Of a stretch of DNA of 64,000 nt, positions 23,888 through 34,930 are shown one piece after another. Every line of letters starts with the position of its first letter. Position 1 is the stretch's first letter. The notes under the pieces are model-generated. The model was not told where the DNA came from, did not search any database, and saw only the letters and a list, made by a program, of their open reading frames with translations. The position numbers and the translations under genes are program-made. Origin of the DNA: Seiridium cupressi (lineage: Eukaryota > Ascomycota > Sordariomycetes > Amphisphaeriales > Sporocadaceae); the NCBI GenBank assembly GCA_036674765.1, contig JARVKI010000028.1:124001-188000 (forward strand), given 5' to 3'.

Positions 23888-24439
23888 AACTGACTTGGCG
23901 GATTAACTGGTTCATAGATTGACTGATGAGGCAGGGACGACGAGTGCTGGGAAAAGTCTATAATGTACTATCTTAGTCTATAGTCTATAAACTGCTATGT
24001 TATCCTATCTTATTCCCGGTATTCCATAATGATATACATTTAAATGGTCTGCATCTTATTATATGCCCGTAACATATGTGTTGATAATAGCTCGTGTTTA
24101 TATGGTTCATATTTAGTTCCGCCAGCTATGGGTCACCTACAGCCCGTGTCTTGTAGCTTACGCAGCAAAACCGCACTTCTTATTCGGTACGTTCCGGAGC
24201 GGGCCTCCGGTAGAGACTTTGACCCAGCTGGCCGAGGTTGATTTCCCGTCGCGCTGTTGCCAACACAGCCGTCCACTTTCCCGGCGGATTTTAATTGGCT
24301 CAATAGACTCCACACTCTGATCTCCAGGTCTGAAAGCTTTTTCACTTGCCCCATATTCGTTTGCCGGTATCTTGATATCTGGAAACACGGGTTTGCATGA
24401 ATTGCCGCAATGCGAGGACAAGGAAATGGCGCTCTAAGC

Positions 24440-24680
24440 CTGTTAATACCTTTGTAAAGTTGATATATTTTAACTAAGAAATAATTACAAGATTTCACGT
24501 TTTAAAAGAATATCCTTATAAGAAAACCCTCTTTTGTCTAAGATTATTTTATAAAGAAAATTTATATTTTAATAAAGGTAAAAAAAATATCCTTTTAAGA
24601 ATAACTCTTTATAAAGGAATACCTTTGTTAAAAATGCATTTAAATCATTATTTCTTATTACCTATAATAATGGTGAATTG
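24440..24680. repeat. AT-rich ORF-free island (RIP-like)
   Basis: A sharply bounded, very AT-rich segment of about 240 bp. The motif AAGAATATCCTT/AAAATATCCTTTTAAGAA recurs within it, suggesting an old internal duplication. Confidence 0.45.
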
Positions 24681-25376
24681 ACTAAAACGTCACATGTAAA
24701 ATTGGCCGAGCTTCCGCTGGTAACGCATAGCATGAGGTCCAGTAATGTAGGTATCTACCATAGGCCTAGAGCACTGTGCAGGGGCGAAATCCGCACCGAC
24801 ACAATCGGAGCTCGGCTCTTGGCCAATACACAAAAAAAGACGTAGATAGCGACATATACTTGAGCACATAGTAAGACATGTTATTAAGTATTTATGATCT
24901 CGTCTCTTAAATCATTGCCGGGTGCGGAATTCCTTATCACCGCAGAATTGGAGAAAGAGTTCATGCGTCGTTGGCCCGATTAAAGCACTATGACGATTTC
25001 CTGATCTCCAATAATTGCAATGCGACGGCTTTGATTCGCCCGCTGGCCCGATTCATCCAGTCGCTGTTGCCGAAAAGCACCTAAGCCGACTGGGGTCAGA
25101 GCTCTCCTTAGCGCCTTTTCTCTTGTTCCGCCAGCCTGCCATCGCCTTTTCATCGCGAGCCGCAACAACTCTCCACCTTTTTCTCTTTCCCTTCGATTAA
25201 ACATCCTCCCGCGGAGTCAACCTTCCTTCCTTCATGCCCTTGATCTGAGAGTCGGGCGAGTCCATCATCACAATCTCCCCTTCTGTCACCCAGCATCCTG
25301 TACCAGCTTCAATTGCTCTGTTTGACCTGTATACCCTGACCCCTCCACAGCTCTGAGGACCCCAAGCTCCGTCACA

Positions 25377-28201
25377 ATGTTGGCAACGAGACAGGTCCTG
25401 GGCAATGCCACCCGCTCGCGGGTCATGGCCAACTTGAGCCTTCGCAGAACCATGGCAACTGTCTCTGACTCGCCTCTGGACAAGAAGGTAAGCTTCAGGC
25501 CTCTTCTTCCGCCTCTCATGATAGCCGAGGATGCTGATTATTCCCTCAACATGATAGGTCAAGCAAAACAACTGGGAAGAGGGCAACTTCATCAACTACA
25601 AGAAGATGTCTGAGAACCTGGCTGTGGTCCGAAGCCGTCTAAACCGCCCTCTCACATACGCCGAGAAGATTCTCTACTCGCATCTTGACGACCCCCATGG
25701 CCAAGAGATCGAGCGTGGTGTCTCTTATCTTAGGCTGCGACCTGATCGTGTTGCTTGCCAGGACGCTACCGCCCAGATGGCCATCCTGCAGTTTATGTCT
25801 GCTGGCATGCCCTCGGTCGCCAACCCGACTACTGTGCACTGCGACCACTTGATCGAAGCGCAGATAGGTGGTGAAAAGGATTTAGATCGAGCCATCAACA
25901 TCAACAAGGAGGTCTACGACTTCTTGTCTTCCGCATGCGCAAAGTACAACATTGGCTTCTGGAGACCTGGCTCTGGCATCATTCATCAGATCCTTCTCGA
26001 GAACTACGCTTTCCCTGGTGGCCTTCTCATCGGAACTGACTCTCATGTAAGTATCTTAGGAACTCAGGCCGTGTATAACAGTAATAACTAACCCATATGA
26101 TGTAGACTCCCAAGTAATTCGACGTCCAGTCTAGAATCCTTGAAAGAAGATTCGCTAACTCTGAGCGCAGCGCCGGGGGCCTTGGTATGGCGGCAATCGG
26201 TGTTGGAGGGTGAGGGATCCTGTTTCTTCCTACAATATGATCAGAAGCTAACATATTTTTGTCATTAGTGCTGACGCCGTCGATGTCATGGCCAACCTCC
26301 CCTGGGAACTCAAAGCCCCCAAGGTTATTGGTGTCAAGCTTACTGGTCAACTGTCGGGCTGGGCATCGCCCAAGGGTAAGTCTCACTGTAGATCCAATTC
26401 ATCAACAATGCTAACCAAGTGCTCTAGACATCATTCTAAAGGTCGCTGGCATTTTAACCGTGAAGGGAGTATGAAGCCCCTACAATTCTGGTCATGGACA
26501 CATCTTGCTGACATTTTCTAGGGTACTGGTGCTATCGTAGAGTATCATGGCCCTGGAGTTGAGACAATCTCGGCCACAGGCATGGGAACGATTTGTATAA
26601 ACTTCCCTCCCGCCTTGTCAATGAGCTTCTCGAGAATCTAACATCTTTACAGGTAACATGGGCGCCGAGATCGGAGCTACTACGTCCTTATTCCCCTTCA
26701 ACGATCGAATGCACGACTACCTTGCCGCCACCAAGCGCTCGGAGATTGGAGACTTTGCTCGCTCGTATGCTCAGGAATTGAGAGAAGATTCTGGAGCCGA
26801 GTACGACCAGCTCATTGAGATCAACCTTTCCGAACTCGAGCCTCATATCAATGGACCCTTCACTCCTGATCTCGCCACTCCAATCTCCAAGTTCAGCCAA
26901 GCAGCGAAGGAGAACAACTGGCCTGAAGAACTCAAGGCTGGTTTGATCGGATCCTGCACCAACTCCTCGTATGAAGACATGTCTCGTGCCGCCTCAATTG
27001 CACGCGATGCTCTGGACCATGGTATCAAGGCCAAGTCTGCCTTCTTCGTCACTCCCGGTTCCGAACAGATCCGGGCTACCATTGCACGAGATGGCCAGCT
27101 TCAGACATTCGAAGAGTTTGGTGGTATGGTTTTGGCCAACGCTTGTGGCCCCTGCATTGGCCAGTGGGACCGTCAGGACGTGAAGAAGGGTGAGGCCAAC
27201 TCTATCATCTCTTCGTACAACCGTAACTTCACTGGTCGAAACGACGGTAATCCTGCTACCCACTCTTTCGTCACCTCGCCTGACCTGGTTGTTGCCATGT
27301 CCATCGCTGGAACCCTCTCGTTTAATCCTCTCTCGGACAAGCTCAAGGACAAAGATGGTAATGAGTTCCTGCTCTCACCCCCTACCGGTGACGGTCTCCC
27401 TTCCCGAGGATACGACCCTGGCAACAACACCTACCAAGCTCCTCCCGAGGACCGCTCCACTGTAGAGGTCCAGGTTGCTCCCACATCTGACCGTCTTCAG
27501 AAGCTCTCCCCTTTCGATGCTTGGGATGGCAAGGACGCCACGGACCTGCCTATCCTCATCAAAGCTCAAGGCAAGACCACCACTGATCACATCTCCATGG
27601 CCGGCCCTTGGCTCAAGTACCGTGGACATTTGGACAACATCTCCAACAACATGTTGATTGGTGCTATCAACGAGGCCAACGGCGAGGCCAACAAGGTCAA
27701 GAACGTCACCAACGGAGAGTGGGATGCTGTTCCTGCTACCGCCCGTGACTACAAATCCAAGGGCATCAAGTGGGTTGTCATTGGTGATTGGAACTACGGT
27801 GAGGGCTCTTCCCGAGAGCACGCTGCTCTTGAGCCCCGTCACCTCGGTGGTCTCGCTATCATCACCCGATCCTTTGCTCGTATCCACGAGACCAACTTGA
27901 AGAAGCAGGGCATGCTTCCTCTTACCTTCGCTGACCCTGCCGACTACGACAAGGTCAAGCCCGAGGACAAGGTAAGCACAATTGACTGTAGTGAAACGGG
28001 GTATCAAATCACTGACTGTGTTTCTAGGTCGACATCCTTTGCACTGAACTCGCTGTTGGCAAGCCCATCACCATGAGAGTGCACCCCAAGGACGGCGAGA
28101 CCTTCGATATCCAGCTTAACCAGACTTTCAACGAGGCCCAGATCGAGTGGTTCAAGAACGGAAGCGCATTGAACACCATGGCCAAGTCACACAAGAAATA
28201 A
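25377..28201 (+). CDS. ACO1: Aconitate hydratase, mitochondrial
   Basis: This 4Fe-4S enzyme converts citrate to isocitrate in the TCA cycle and, in yeast, also binds mtDNA. My nine-exon model is join(25377..25487,25558..26046,26106..26113,26171..26209,26269..26375,26428..26468,26522..26594,26653..27971,28028..28201), 786 residues, a normal length. Exon 3 is only 8 nt (ACTCCCAA), needed to read [19 protein letters not shown]. The N-terminus [20 protein letters not shown] is a typical mitochondrial presequence. Cluster-binding cysteines are seen in [11 protein letters not shown] and [10 protein letters not shown], and the C-terminal swivel domain contains [20 protein letters not shown] with the catalytic Ser/Arg region. 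All exon joins keep phase and follow conserved aconitase sequence. Confidence 0.97.
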
Positions 28202-29368
28202 ATAGGTGGACCGCAAAGATGTTGATGATACCATAAAGGAGGCAGCCACCTTGGACGGAGTCGATAATAGGGAGAGTCCTCCTTGCATGCATTGTTGGGG
28301 AGATTTCCTAGAATTTCGGGTTTGCACGGTTTCGGTATGGATGTTATGCTTTACGGATGACATTTTTACCGCATATGAATTAGCCCATGTTTTTTATGTC
28401 TGTATAAATTGAAATGTTAAACATAACCCGCATTGTCTTTTTGCAGCCAGGTCGTGAAATGGAATGACATGGAGATCTTATTGGAGTACTATGGAATACT
28501 CGAGGGTTGATAGCGAAGCATTAAGCCTTGGTCCATAGTATGATACTTCTTGGTATGGCTGCATGTTTGTGTGCGATATTCGTGGAGCAGGGTCGATTGC
28601 ATCTACAATTCAGTTCTTTGCTATGGGTAATCAGTTTATAATTGTGCTTCTACTCTAAGGTATAGTTTCATCAATTGACTGTGGTTGACCATGTCGCTAC
28701 TCTGGCGCGAGCTTTTTAATACATAACGAGCTGGAGCTTTATGCTATTTGTATCTTCGTATCTTCGCATCTTCGTATTTTGATTTACTTTTTTTCAGCAC
28801 GGGCTCATGATTCCTGGAGAGAAATTGAAAATGTTATCAGCATTTATTTACCTTGCTTTGGAAGAAAAGTAAAATACACCTATACGGCATTTCGTCAACT
28901 CAAGAGTCGAGCTTTAGGCGAACCTGACCAAAAGCCAATTGGAACGCTGCGATACAGCAATAATAGCTTTTCTTGCATATGCAGGTTGATAGGCGTCGAC
29001 GTAGCTTGTAGCTACATTATCACACGTGGATCTTCGTGTACCCCGGCTAAAAAAGGTGTCATCTTTCTAATCGGGGAAGACGGGACAGGGATCTGAAAGT
29101 AGTCGGAAGCACACGACCAACCTCCATTCTTCAGGCCGTATCTGTCGCGAATCTTGACATCGTTCATGGCGGTAGCCTAGCTGTTGGTTGATGCGCATCG
29201 TCCATTGAAAAGCCTTTGCACTGTAGCGAATTGCTGCGACAACACCCACGTCACGACTTCCAGAAAACAAGCTTCCGCGCGCCCGCCCGCGCGAACCGAA
29301 AATACCCGACCATCTTTCTTCTCTCGCGCTGCGACTAGGTGTGATTGGGGCCAGGAACAAGAGACAAG
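28202..29368. other. Intergenic region ACO1 - RBD2
   Basis: This 1.17-kb tandem spacer contains the aconitase 3' UTR and RBD2 promoter. A short imperfect repeat of TATCTTCG/CATCTTCG occurs near 28750-28778. The last 150 bp are GC-rich. No gene is seen. Confidence 0.5.
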
Positions 29369-30424
29369 ATGCCCAACATTCAGGGCCTCAGCACCCTGCG
29401 CGCGCGCTCATATGTCTTTCGCCTGCCGCTCTTCACGCGCGCCATGGTGTTAATCATTGTCGTGCTCTGGCTCGTAGGAATACAGTCTGCCTGGGACCTG
29501 AGGCAATGGGGTGCTTTGATTCCGGACCAGATCAGTATAACAACTGGTAAGTCAGTTTAGATGGAAAGAAAAGTGGCAGGCCGATTGCTCGCATGGCATC
29601 CGAGGCAATCCAAAAAGGGAAAATACGCTAACAAGAATGTTATGACAGCATACCGAATAAATACCTTTCCACTCATACACCTCAACTTCCTCCACACGCT
29701 CTTCAATGTCCTAGCTTTGGCACCACTGCTGGAGAGGTTCGAGAGCGAATACGGGACGCTTACGAGCTTGGCCATGTTTTTTGGACGTGAGTGGAGGCAA
29801 CATGAAACATATTCATGCACCGGCAAGAGGCTAATAATTGTCAGCTTTGACGACGATACCGGCGGTACTCTACGTATTGATAGAGAGGGCCGTATTAAGG
29901 AGCAATACCACGGTTATGGGAGCCAGGTGAGCAATGCCGGTGACGCGCGGTAAGCTTCTGTACTGACAAGAGGGCAGCTTATGGGTCTTCCTGCTACTAG
30001 CTGTCGAAGCTATCCGGACATATAGGGCGAATCCCTACCTTGTCATAGGGACTGTTCACGTGCCTACATGGACGACACCACTTGTTCTGGTCCTTGTGAC
30101 TGCAGCTTTGGTTCCTAGCAGTAGCCTTTTGGGTCACCTTTGCGGTGTTGCTGTTGGCTATCTGTGTAAGTAGATCACACCATGAGAGAGCATGCGCTTG
30201 AATCTAACCCCCAAATAGTTGGATTAGGTTACCTCAAGTTTCTGGCGCCGCCAGAGAAGGTTCTGCGCTGGATTGAAGGGCGATTGAACCTGCTTGGTAG
30301 ACTTCCGCATTATGTGAGCGTCGACCAAAAGACATACGGTCGTTTTGGCGTTCTGCCAACGAGTAATGGGGGAAGCTCGACACTCCCTGGTCTTGTTGGC
30401 AGCACTCAGAGATTAGGACCCTAA
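29369..30424 (+). CDS. RBD2: Rhomboid-family protein Rbd2
   Basis: A 263-residue polytopic membrane protein of the Golgi/ER rhomboid class. Model: join(29369..29546,29649..29786,29845..29926,29978..30165,30219..30424), in phase. Membrane segments lie in MVLIIVVLWLVGIQ, LHTLFNVLALAPLLERFE, LTTIPAVLYVLIERAVL, LWVFLLLAVEAIRTY, PLVLVLVTAALVP and GHLCGVAVGYLFGLGYLKFL. The candidate catalytic serine is Ser133 in MGASLWVF, where the usual rhomboid GxSG ends in Leu instead of Gly, and the partner histidine is His186 in GHLCGVAVGY. The cytosolic tail contains the APPEKVLRWIE element. Rbd2-type proteases process sterol-regulatory factors in fission yeast and Aspergillus; that role is inferred. I chose MPNIQG over an upstream in-frame ATG at 29345 because the protein motif starts there. 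Confidence 0.9.
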
Positions 30425-30893
30425 AGTCGGGGGATAGAAAGGCCTTTGTACAATTTCTTATAAACTTCACGGCATATGTATGGTATTGCATGGCTTTGGC
30501 GTTACTTGGATGGTATAGTATCAGGGACTCAACCCATAATTTGCTGGGCCAGTTGAGATGGAGTAATTCCTCTACATATGGGCCTTTGATATGAAAATAA
30601 TACGGAGCACTGCTTCTGAGGCTGGCACGATGTCCTATTCGCGCAAGTGCGGTAAAGTAAATAGATGTTATTTAATTCTTCGTGGAAGTAAGCTTGAATT
30701 CAAATTGCTTTTTCCCCTTCCATATAACTAGCTAGTTGCACGAGTAGGAGGAAAGGGGTATGAATGACATGTAATTATGCAACTAACGGTTAATTGGAGC
30801 TACCTCCCCCAAACGCGCTGTCCAAATGTACCACCTTGAGCTTCAGCAACTCTTTCTCGTGACAATTTCAAGCTTGGTACTCGAGCTGGAGCA
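30425..30893. other. Intergenic region RBD2 - GAA1
   Basis: A 469-bp tandem spacer with the RBD2 3' UTR and GAA1 promoter. No other feature is seen. Confidence 0.5.
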
Positions 30894-32917
30894 ATGCCTC
30901 GTCTTTTGTGTAAGTTGACAATCTCGGTCGAAGCGGGTTTCCCCCGGGAAGCAGAGCTAATTGCATTCGTGCTGTAGCAGGGGCGCTGTTCGCCCGCAAA
31001 GACCCGCGTCTCCTGAAAGTGCCTCCGTACCTTTCGCTTCTGTTGATTATAGTAGGCGTCGCATGGCTGTTTATGCTCCCGCTGAACGATTACTCCCGCC
31101 GCACATACATTTCCGAGAATGCATTGCTCCCTGGGCAAGTGCACACGTACTTCGGGGGAAGTGACCAGAATGTCTTCCGGGCTTACAGGCATGAGATTTC
31201 GGCGCTCGAGAACAAGACGAATACCGAGTATGTGGCACTTGGCCTCTACCACTGGACGTGGCAGAAGTAATAGCGCTGACCATGTGTGCGGACAGAGTAA
31301 ACGACAAGCTCGAGAGCATCTTCAAGGGCATCGGACTGAAGGTTGGACGGCAGAATTACACCTACCACTCCTCGGGAAATACCTATGCGGGCGAGAACAT
31401 ATACGCGATTCTACAAGCACCCAGGGGCGATGCGACCGAGGCTATTGTGCTGGTAGCAGCCTGGAAGAATGTCAAGGACGAGTTCAACCGAAACGGCCTC
31501 GCTCTCGCGCTGGCCCTGACGAGATACTTCAAGCGCTGGTCTCTGTGGTCCAAGGATATCATACTCGTGGTTCCGCCAGACAGTCGGGCTGGTACACAAG
31601 CTTGGGTTGACGCCTATCATGACGGGCATGATTCCTCCAAGGTCGCCTCTCTACCTATCAAATCAGGTGCTCTGCAAGGAGCCGTTGCAATCGATTACCC
31701 GCAAGAAGGCCGCTTTGAGAGTGTCCATATCGTCTATGACGGAGTCAACGGCCAATTGCCCAACCTGGATCTCATCAACTCCGTTGTCAACATCGCGAGC
31801 GGGCAGATGGGCATGGGCTCGACCATTCAGGAGATGTGGCAGCACTCGGACAAGTACCCGGATCGATTGAAGACGATGCTGCGTGGCATGATCAAGCAAG
31901 GTCTGGGCTATGCTGCTGGGCCTCATAGCTCCTTCATTCCCTATCATGTTGATGCGATCACCATCCAGCCCATCGGCAATGGGTGGCATGACGAGATGGG
32001 ACTGGGGCGGTTGGTCGAGGGAACGTTCAGGAGTTTGAACAATCTGCTTGAACACCTGCACCAGAGTTTCTTCTTCTACTTGCTTATGCACAAGGAAAGA
32101 TTCGTCAGTATTGGCACCTATTTACCATCTGCCATGCTGATTGCAGCCAACTTCACGATCATGGCTATATATCTATGGATCAAGAGTGGATACACGGAGA
32201 ACACGGCTATCCCAAAGGACACGACAAGCAGTTCGACGACGGAAGCTGAAGAAGATGCGTCGAGCACTGGTACGGCCGAGCGAGACCTGTTCTTGCCTCT
32301 TGGCCTCGTGGCAGCAACTCAGTCCCTAGGCTTCGTGCCTCTTTTCGCCTTCATTTATGCACCAGCAAGCGTAAGTCTTACATTTGCACCCCCTTGTGGG
32401 GATTTGGATCGAAGAACTTGCTAACAGTACGAACCAGCTCCTGTCACCTCTCTTCTACCTCTTCACCGCCCTCTCCGTCGTACTCCCATTCGTCGGCTCC
32501 TTCCTCCTGACCACGCAATTCGCTCCCTCAGCACAGCACTACCAGCTCCTCTCGTCCTTCTCATTGCTCGTGCTGGGCATGTTCCTTGCATCGCTGGCAA
32601 CGCTCAACTTCTCCCTGGCGTTCCTGGTTGGCCTGCTCGCGACACCTCTATCGTTTGCGCGGCCATTCCGCAACCTCATTCTCAAGTACGGATATGTTGG
32701 GCTTTTGGGTCTTCTCAACCCAGGCGTCGTAGTTAGCGCCGCTTCCATCATTTCCGGAGTTGGGATCAATGCTGTCCTGAAAGAGGCAGCATTCGGCTGG
32801 GATGTCTGGGGCATGTACACACCATTGGTGATTTGGTGTGTCTGGTGGCCTGCATGGATCATGGGAAGTGTTGTCGTGCTTGGGCGAGTAGAAGAGCCCA
32901 AGGTGAAGAGCGCATGA
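30894..32917 (+). CDS. GAA1: GPI transamidase subunit Gaa1
   Basis: Gaa1 belongs to the ER GPI-transamidase complex that attaches GPI anchors to proteins. My model join(30894..30909,30981..31227,31296..32370,32438..32917) gives 605 residues. The first coding exon is 16 nt (MPRLL plus one base), joined by a GTAAGT donor to WALFARKDPRLLKVPPYLSL. The 68-bp intron 31228-31295 joins NKTNTE to VNDKLESIFKGIGLKVGRQN. Membrane segments are LLLIIVGVAWLFMLPL near the start and at least five after residue ~390. The lumenal part (GENIYAILQAPRGDATEAIV) has the M28 peptidase-like fold typical of the family, which is thought to form the amide bond. It lies in tandem after RBD2 and convergent with RPN9. Confidence 0.95.
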
Positions 32918-33287
32918 TCCTGGCTTGTGAATAAAGGATAGGGAAAGCATGCGTGTGCAGCACAGAGTCGGGCAGTGAATCACTGCAATTAGAACATCGA
33001 CTACCAAAAGAATCAAGATCATTGAAATTGACCATGACTATTCTTGCCAATACAACTTTCACTTTTGCCTAGAACGAGCGTAAACATCTGATTTTGGATG
33101 GGTAAATGCTTTCTCGGCATATGCTTTCTTCCCACCATTTCTGGGATGCTTATCTATGGTATCTAATTTACAGACCCAAAGCACACCGGACCAGACTCCT
33201 TTTTAGCCAGCCTTGAGTCCATGCCAGCGCTCGTTTAATAGTGCCACAAGCCCATTCATCATCATACATTGCAACCTCGCGACCATA
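32918..33287. other. Convergent 3' region, GAA1 / RPN9
   Basis: A 370-bp spacer between convergent stops. Nothing beyond presumed 3' UTRs is seen. Confidence 0.5.
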
Positions 33288-34482
33288 TTACGCGGCCCAG
33301 ATATCCTGTCCTGTGGACTCGATCCAGTTACCTAGCTTATTCACGTTCTCACCCCACTCGCCCAGCCTGGCGCCCATGCTGGCGATTTGAGTCATGTCGA
33401 GCACACGCGGCTGCACCCAGGTGAAGTTTACCAGCTTGTCAACTTCATCAATTGTGCCCCTCACCAGACCCAGGCTCAATGCCTTCATTACCAAATGCTC
33501 AATCTCATTAGGACGGACTCTGGTATCGGCGGCGATAGCGTCAAAGGTCATGGCGCGCTGATGAGGTGGCCGCCGGAAGACTGCTTCGGTCAGTGCTGTG
33601 AGGTAGATCTTCTGTCTGATTTCGTGCTCATTATCGGCGAGCAACTCGTTGTTAGAGATGTGGTCGGAGAGCTTGTCGTAGGCGACCAGGTCTCCACGGT
33701 TGAAGGCGATGAGCAGTTGGCGCAACCAGTCAGCGTCGCCGGTAAGAGCTGCTAGGATGGGGTGTTGCAGCAGCTCGCCAAAGTTGTAGATAGAGTCGGA
33801 CACCAATGCAGCGATGCCGAGCTCGTATGCCCTGTGTTTGCGCTCGGTTTCCGATAGATCCTTGAGGTCTATGCATGCAAGGTAGAGGAGGGCGTTGCGG
33901 TAGTACGAAGCATAGTCGCTTACGGAGCTGTAGTACATGGCGTTGGTGCGGTAGAATGCGGCGTGAACCTTGGTCTCAACGCTGTCGAAGGTGTCGAGGA
34001 TCTTCTCGGCTCTGTCTAGGTCTGCTCTGGCGCCCTCGTCATCGTCAACCCGCAACTTCATCAGGCCGACAGCGATGGTGGCATAGACGAAAGCATCTTG
34101 TGAGTTCTCGTTGTCGACCTTCTTAGCGAGGTCCTGGAGGAAGGATAGTCGTTCTTCGCCTTCTATTCTCGTCAGTAAATTCACCAAATAGCGACGACAT
34201 GCATGTGGTCGTACCTCTACATGCCGCGGCCGCCTTAAGGCCTAGGTCCACCAGCTTCAGTTGGTTGATCTTATCGGCAAACTTGAGGATGAAGACCTTG
34301 TAGAACTGTAGGCGTTGCTTTTGGCTGGCAGGATTCTCAAAGAACTCGACGAGGGCATCCGTTAGTTGGTGCCATAACTTTCTCTCCCACAGATTCTCGA
34401 ACTGGATGATGAGGCCCTGGAGCTCCTCGGGAGCTTCGTCTCGCTGGTCGGCGAGGAAGTCGGAGATGGTGTCGACATTCAT
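33288..34482 (-). CDS. RPN9: 26S proteasome regulatory subunit Rpn9
   Basis: A 380-residue lid subunit of the 19S proteasome cap. Model: complement(join(33288..34162,34215..34482)), with one 52-bp intron joining AAAACR to EGEERLSFLQDL. The N-terminus MNVDTISDFLADQRDEAPEE is followed by helical repeats (FYKVFILKFADKINQLKLV, then YATIAVGLMKLRVDDDEGAR). A C-terminal PCI domain follows (MTFDAIAADTRVRPNEIEHL, then VNFTWVQPRVLDMTQI), which mediates lid assembly. The end, NWIESTGQDIWAA, fits the family. The start lies 448 bp from the divergent complex I gene, so the two may share a promoter region. Confidence 0.96.
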
Positions 34483-34930
34483 GATGTCGTATCCAGTCGG
34501 GGCCTCGTCTGATTATGGGTGGGTAGAGTTTGAGGTGAAGATGCGAATTGTGTTGTGTCGTCTGGTCGCCAAAATGTCACCTTGCCTTTCCTCGCTTCAA
34601 AGTTGCTGATGATGATGGCGGCTGAAGCTCCGTAACCGTCCAGGTCGATGCCACTGTAAACGCGGCTGGTTGGCAGCCTGACGGCGGAGCTCAGGTACGT
34701 AAGCCACCGCTATCCGTGTTTGCGCTGTCGGGTTGTGGCACAGGCAGACTTACAGCCCCAGGTTCTCGTGGCTGGAGCTCGTCTGAAATCAGCTGCCGGT
34801 GATTGGCGGACCGGAAGTTCAATTGACGTTGAAGCTCAACATTCACCATCATAGCTATCTCCAGCGTCGCCAGCTCGATTAGGAATTGGGAAGGTCGCTG
34901 TCGTTCTTGCAATCCTAAACAATCGCAAGA
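34483..34930. promoter_or_regulatory. Bidirectional promoter region RPN9 / NDUFA9
   Basis: This 448-bp spacer separates the start codons of two divergent housekeeping genes. The sequence GGTCGCCAAAA near 34564 is a partial match to the yeast proteasome element GGTGGCAAA, but I do not claim it is functional. Confidence 0.55.

Larger units (their letters stand above)
23258..25376. promoter_or_regulatory. Intergenic region upstream of BUD20 and ACO1
   Basis: This 2.1-kb divergent spacer contains a 17-bp minisatellite (23718-23887), an AT-rich island (about 24440-24680), and a pyrimidine-rich last 200 bp before the aconitase start that is likely its promoter and 5' UTR. The segment 24120-24430 has mixed composition but only unconserved open frames. 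Confidence 0.55.

Noticed and set aside
24133..24498. 121-codon frame on the - strand near the AT-rich island
   Set aside because: No known motif; partly enters the AT-rich sequence. Could be transposon debris but nothing identifies it.
34560..34575. Proteasome-element-like GGTCGCCAAAA near RPN9
   Set aside because: Differs from the yeast element GGTGGCAAA, and the yeast Rpn4 site is not established for moulds; kept only as a remark.
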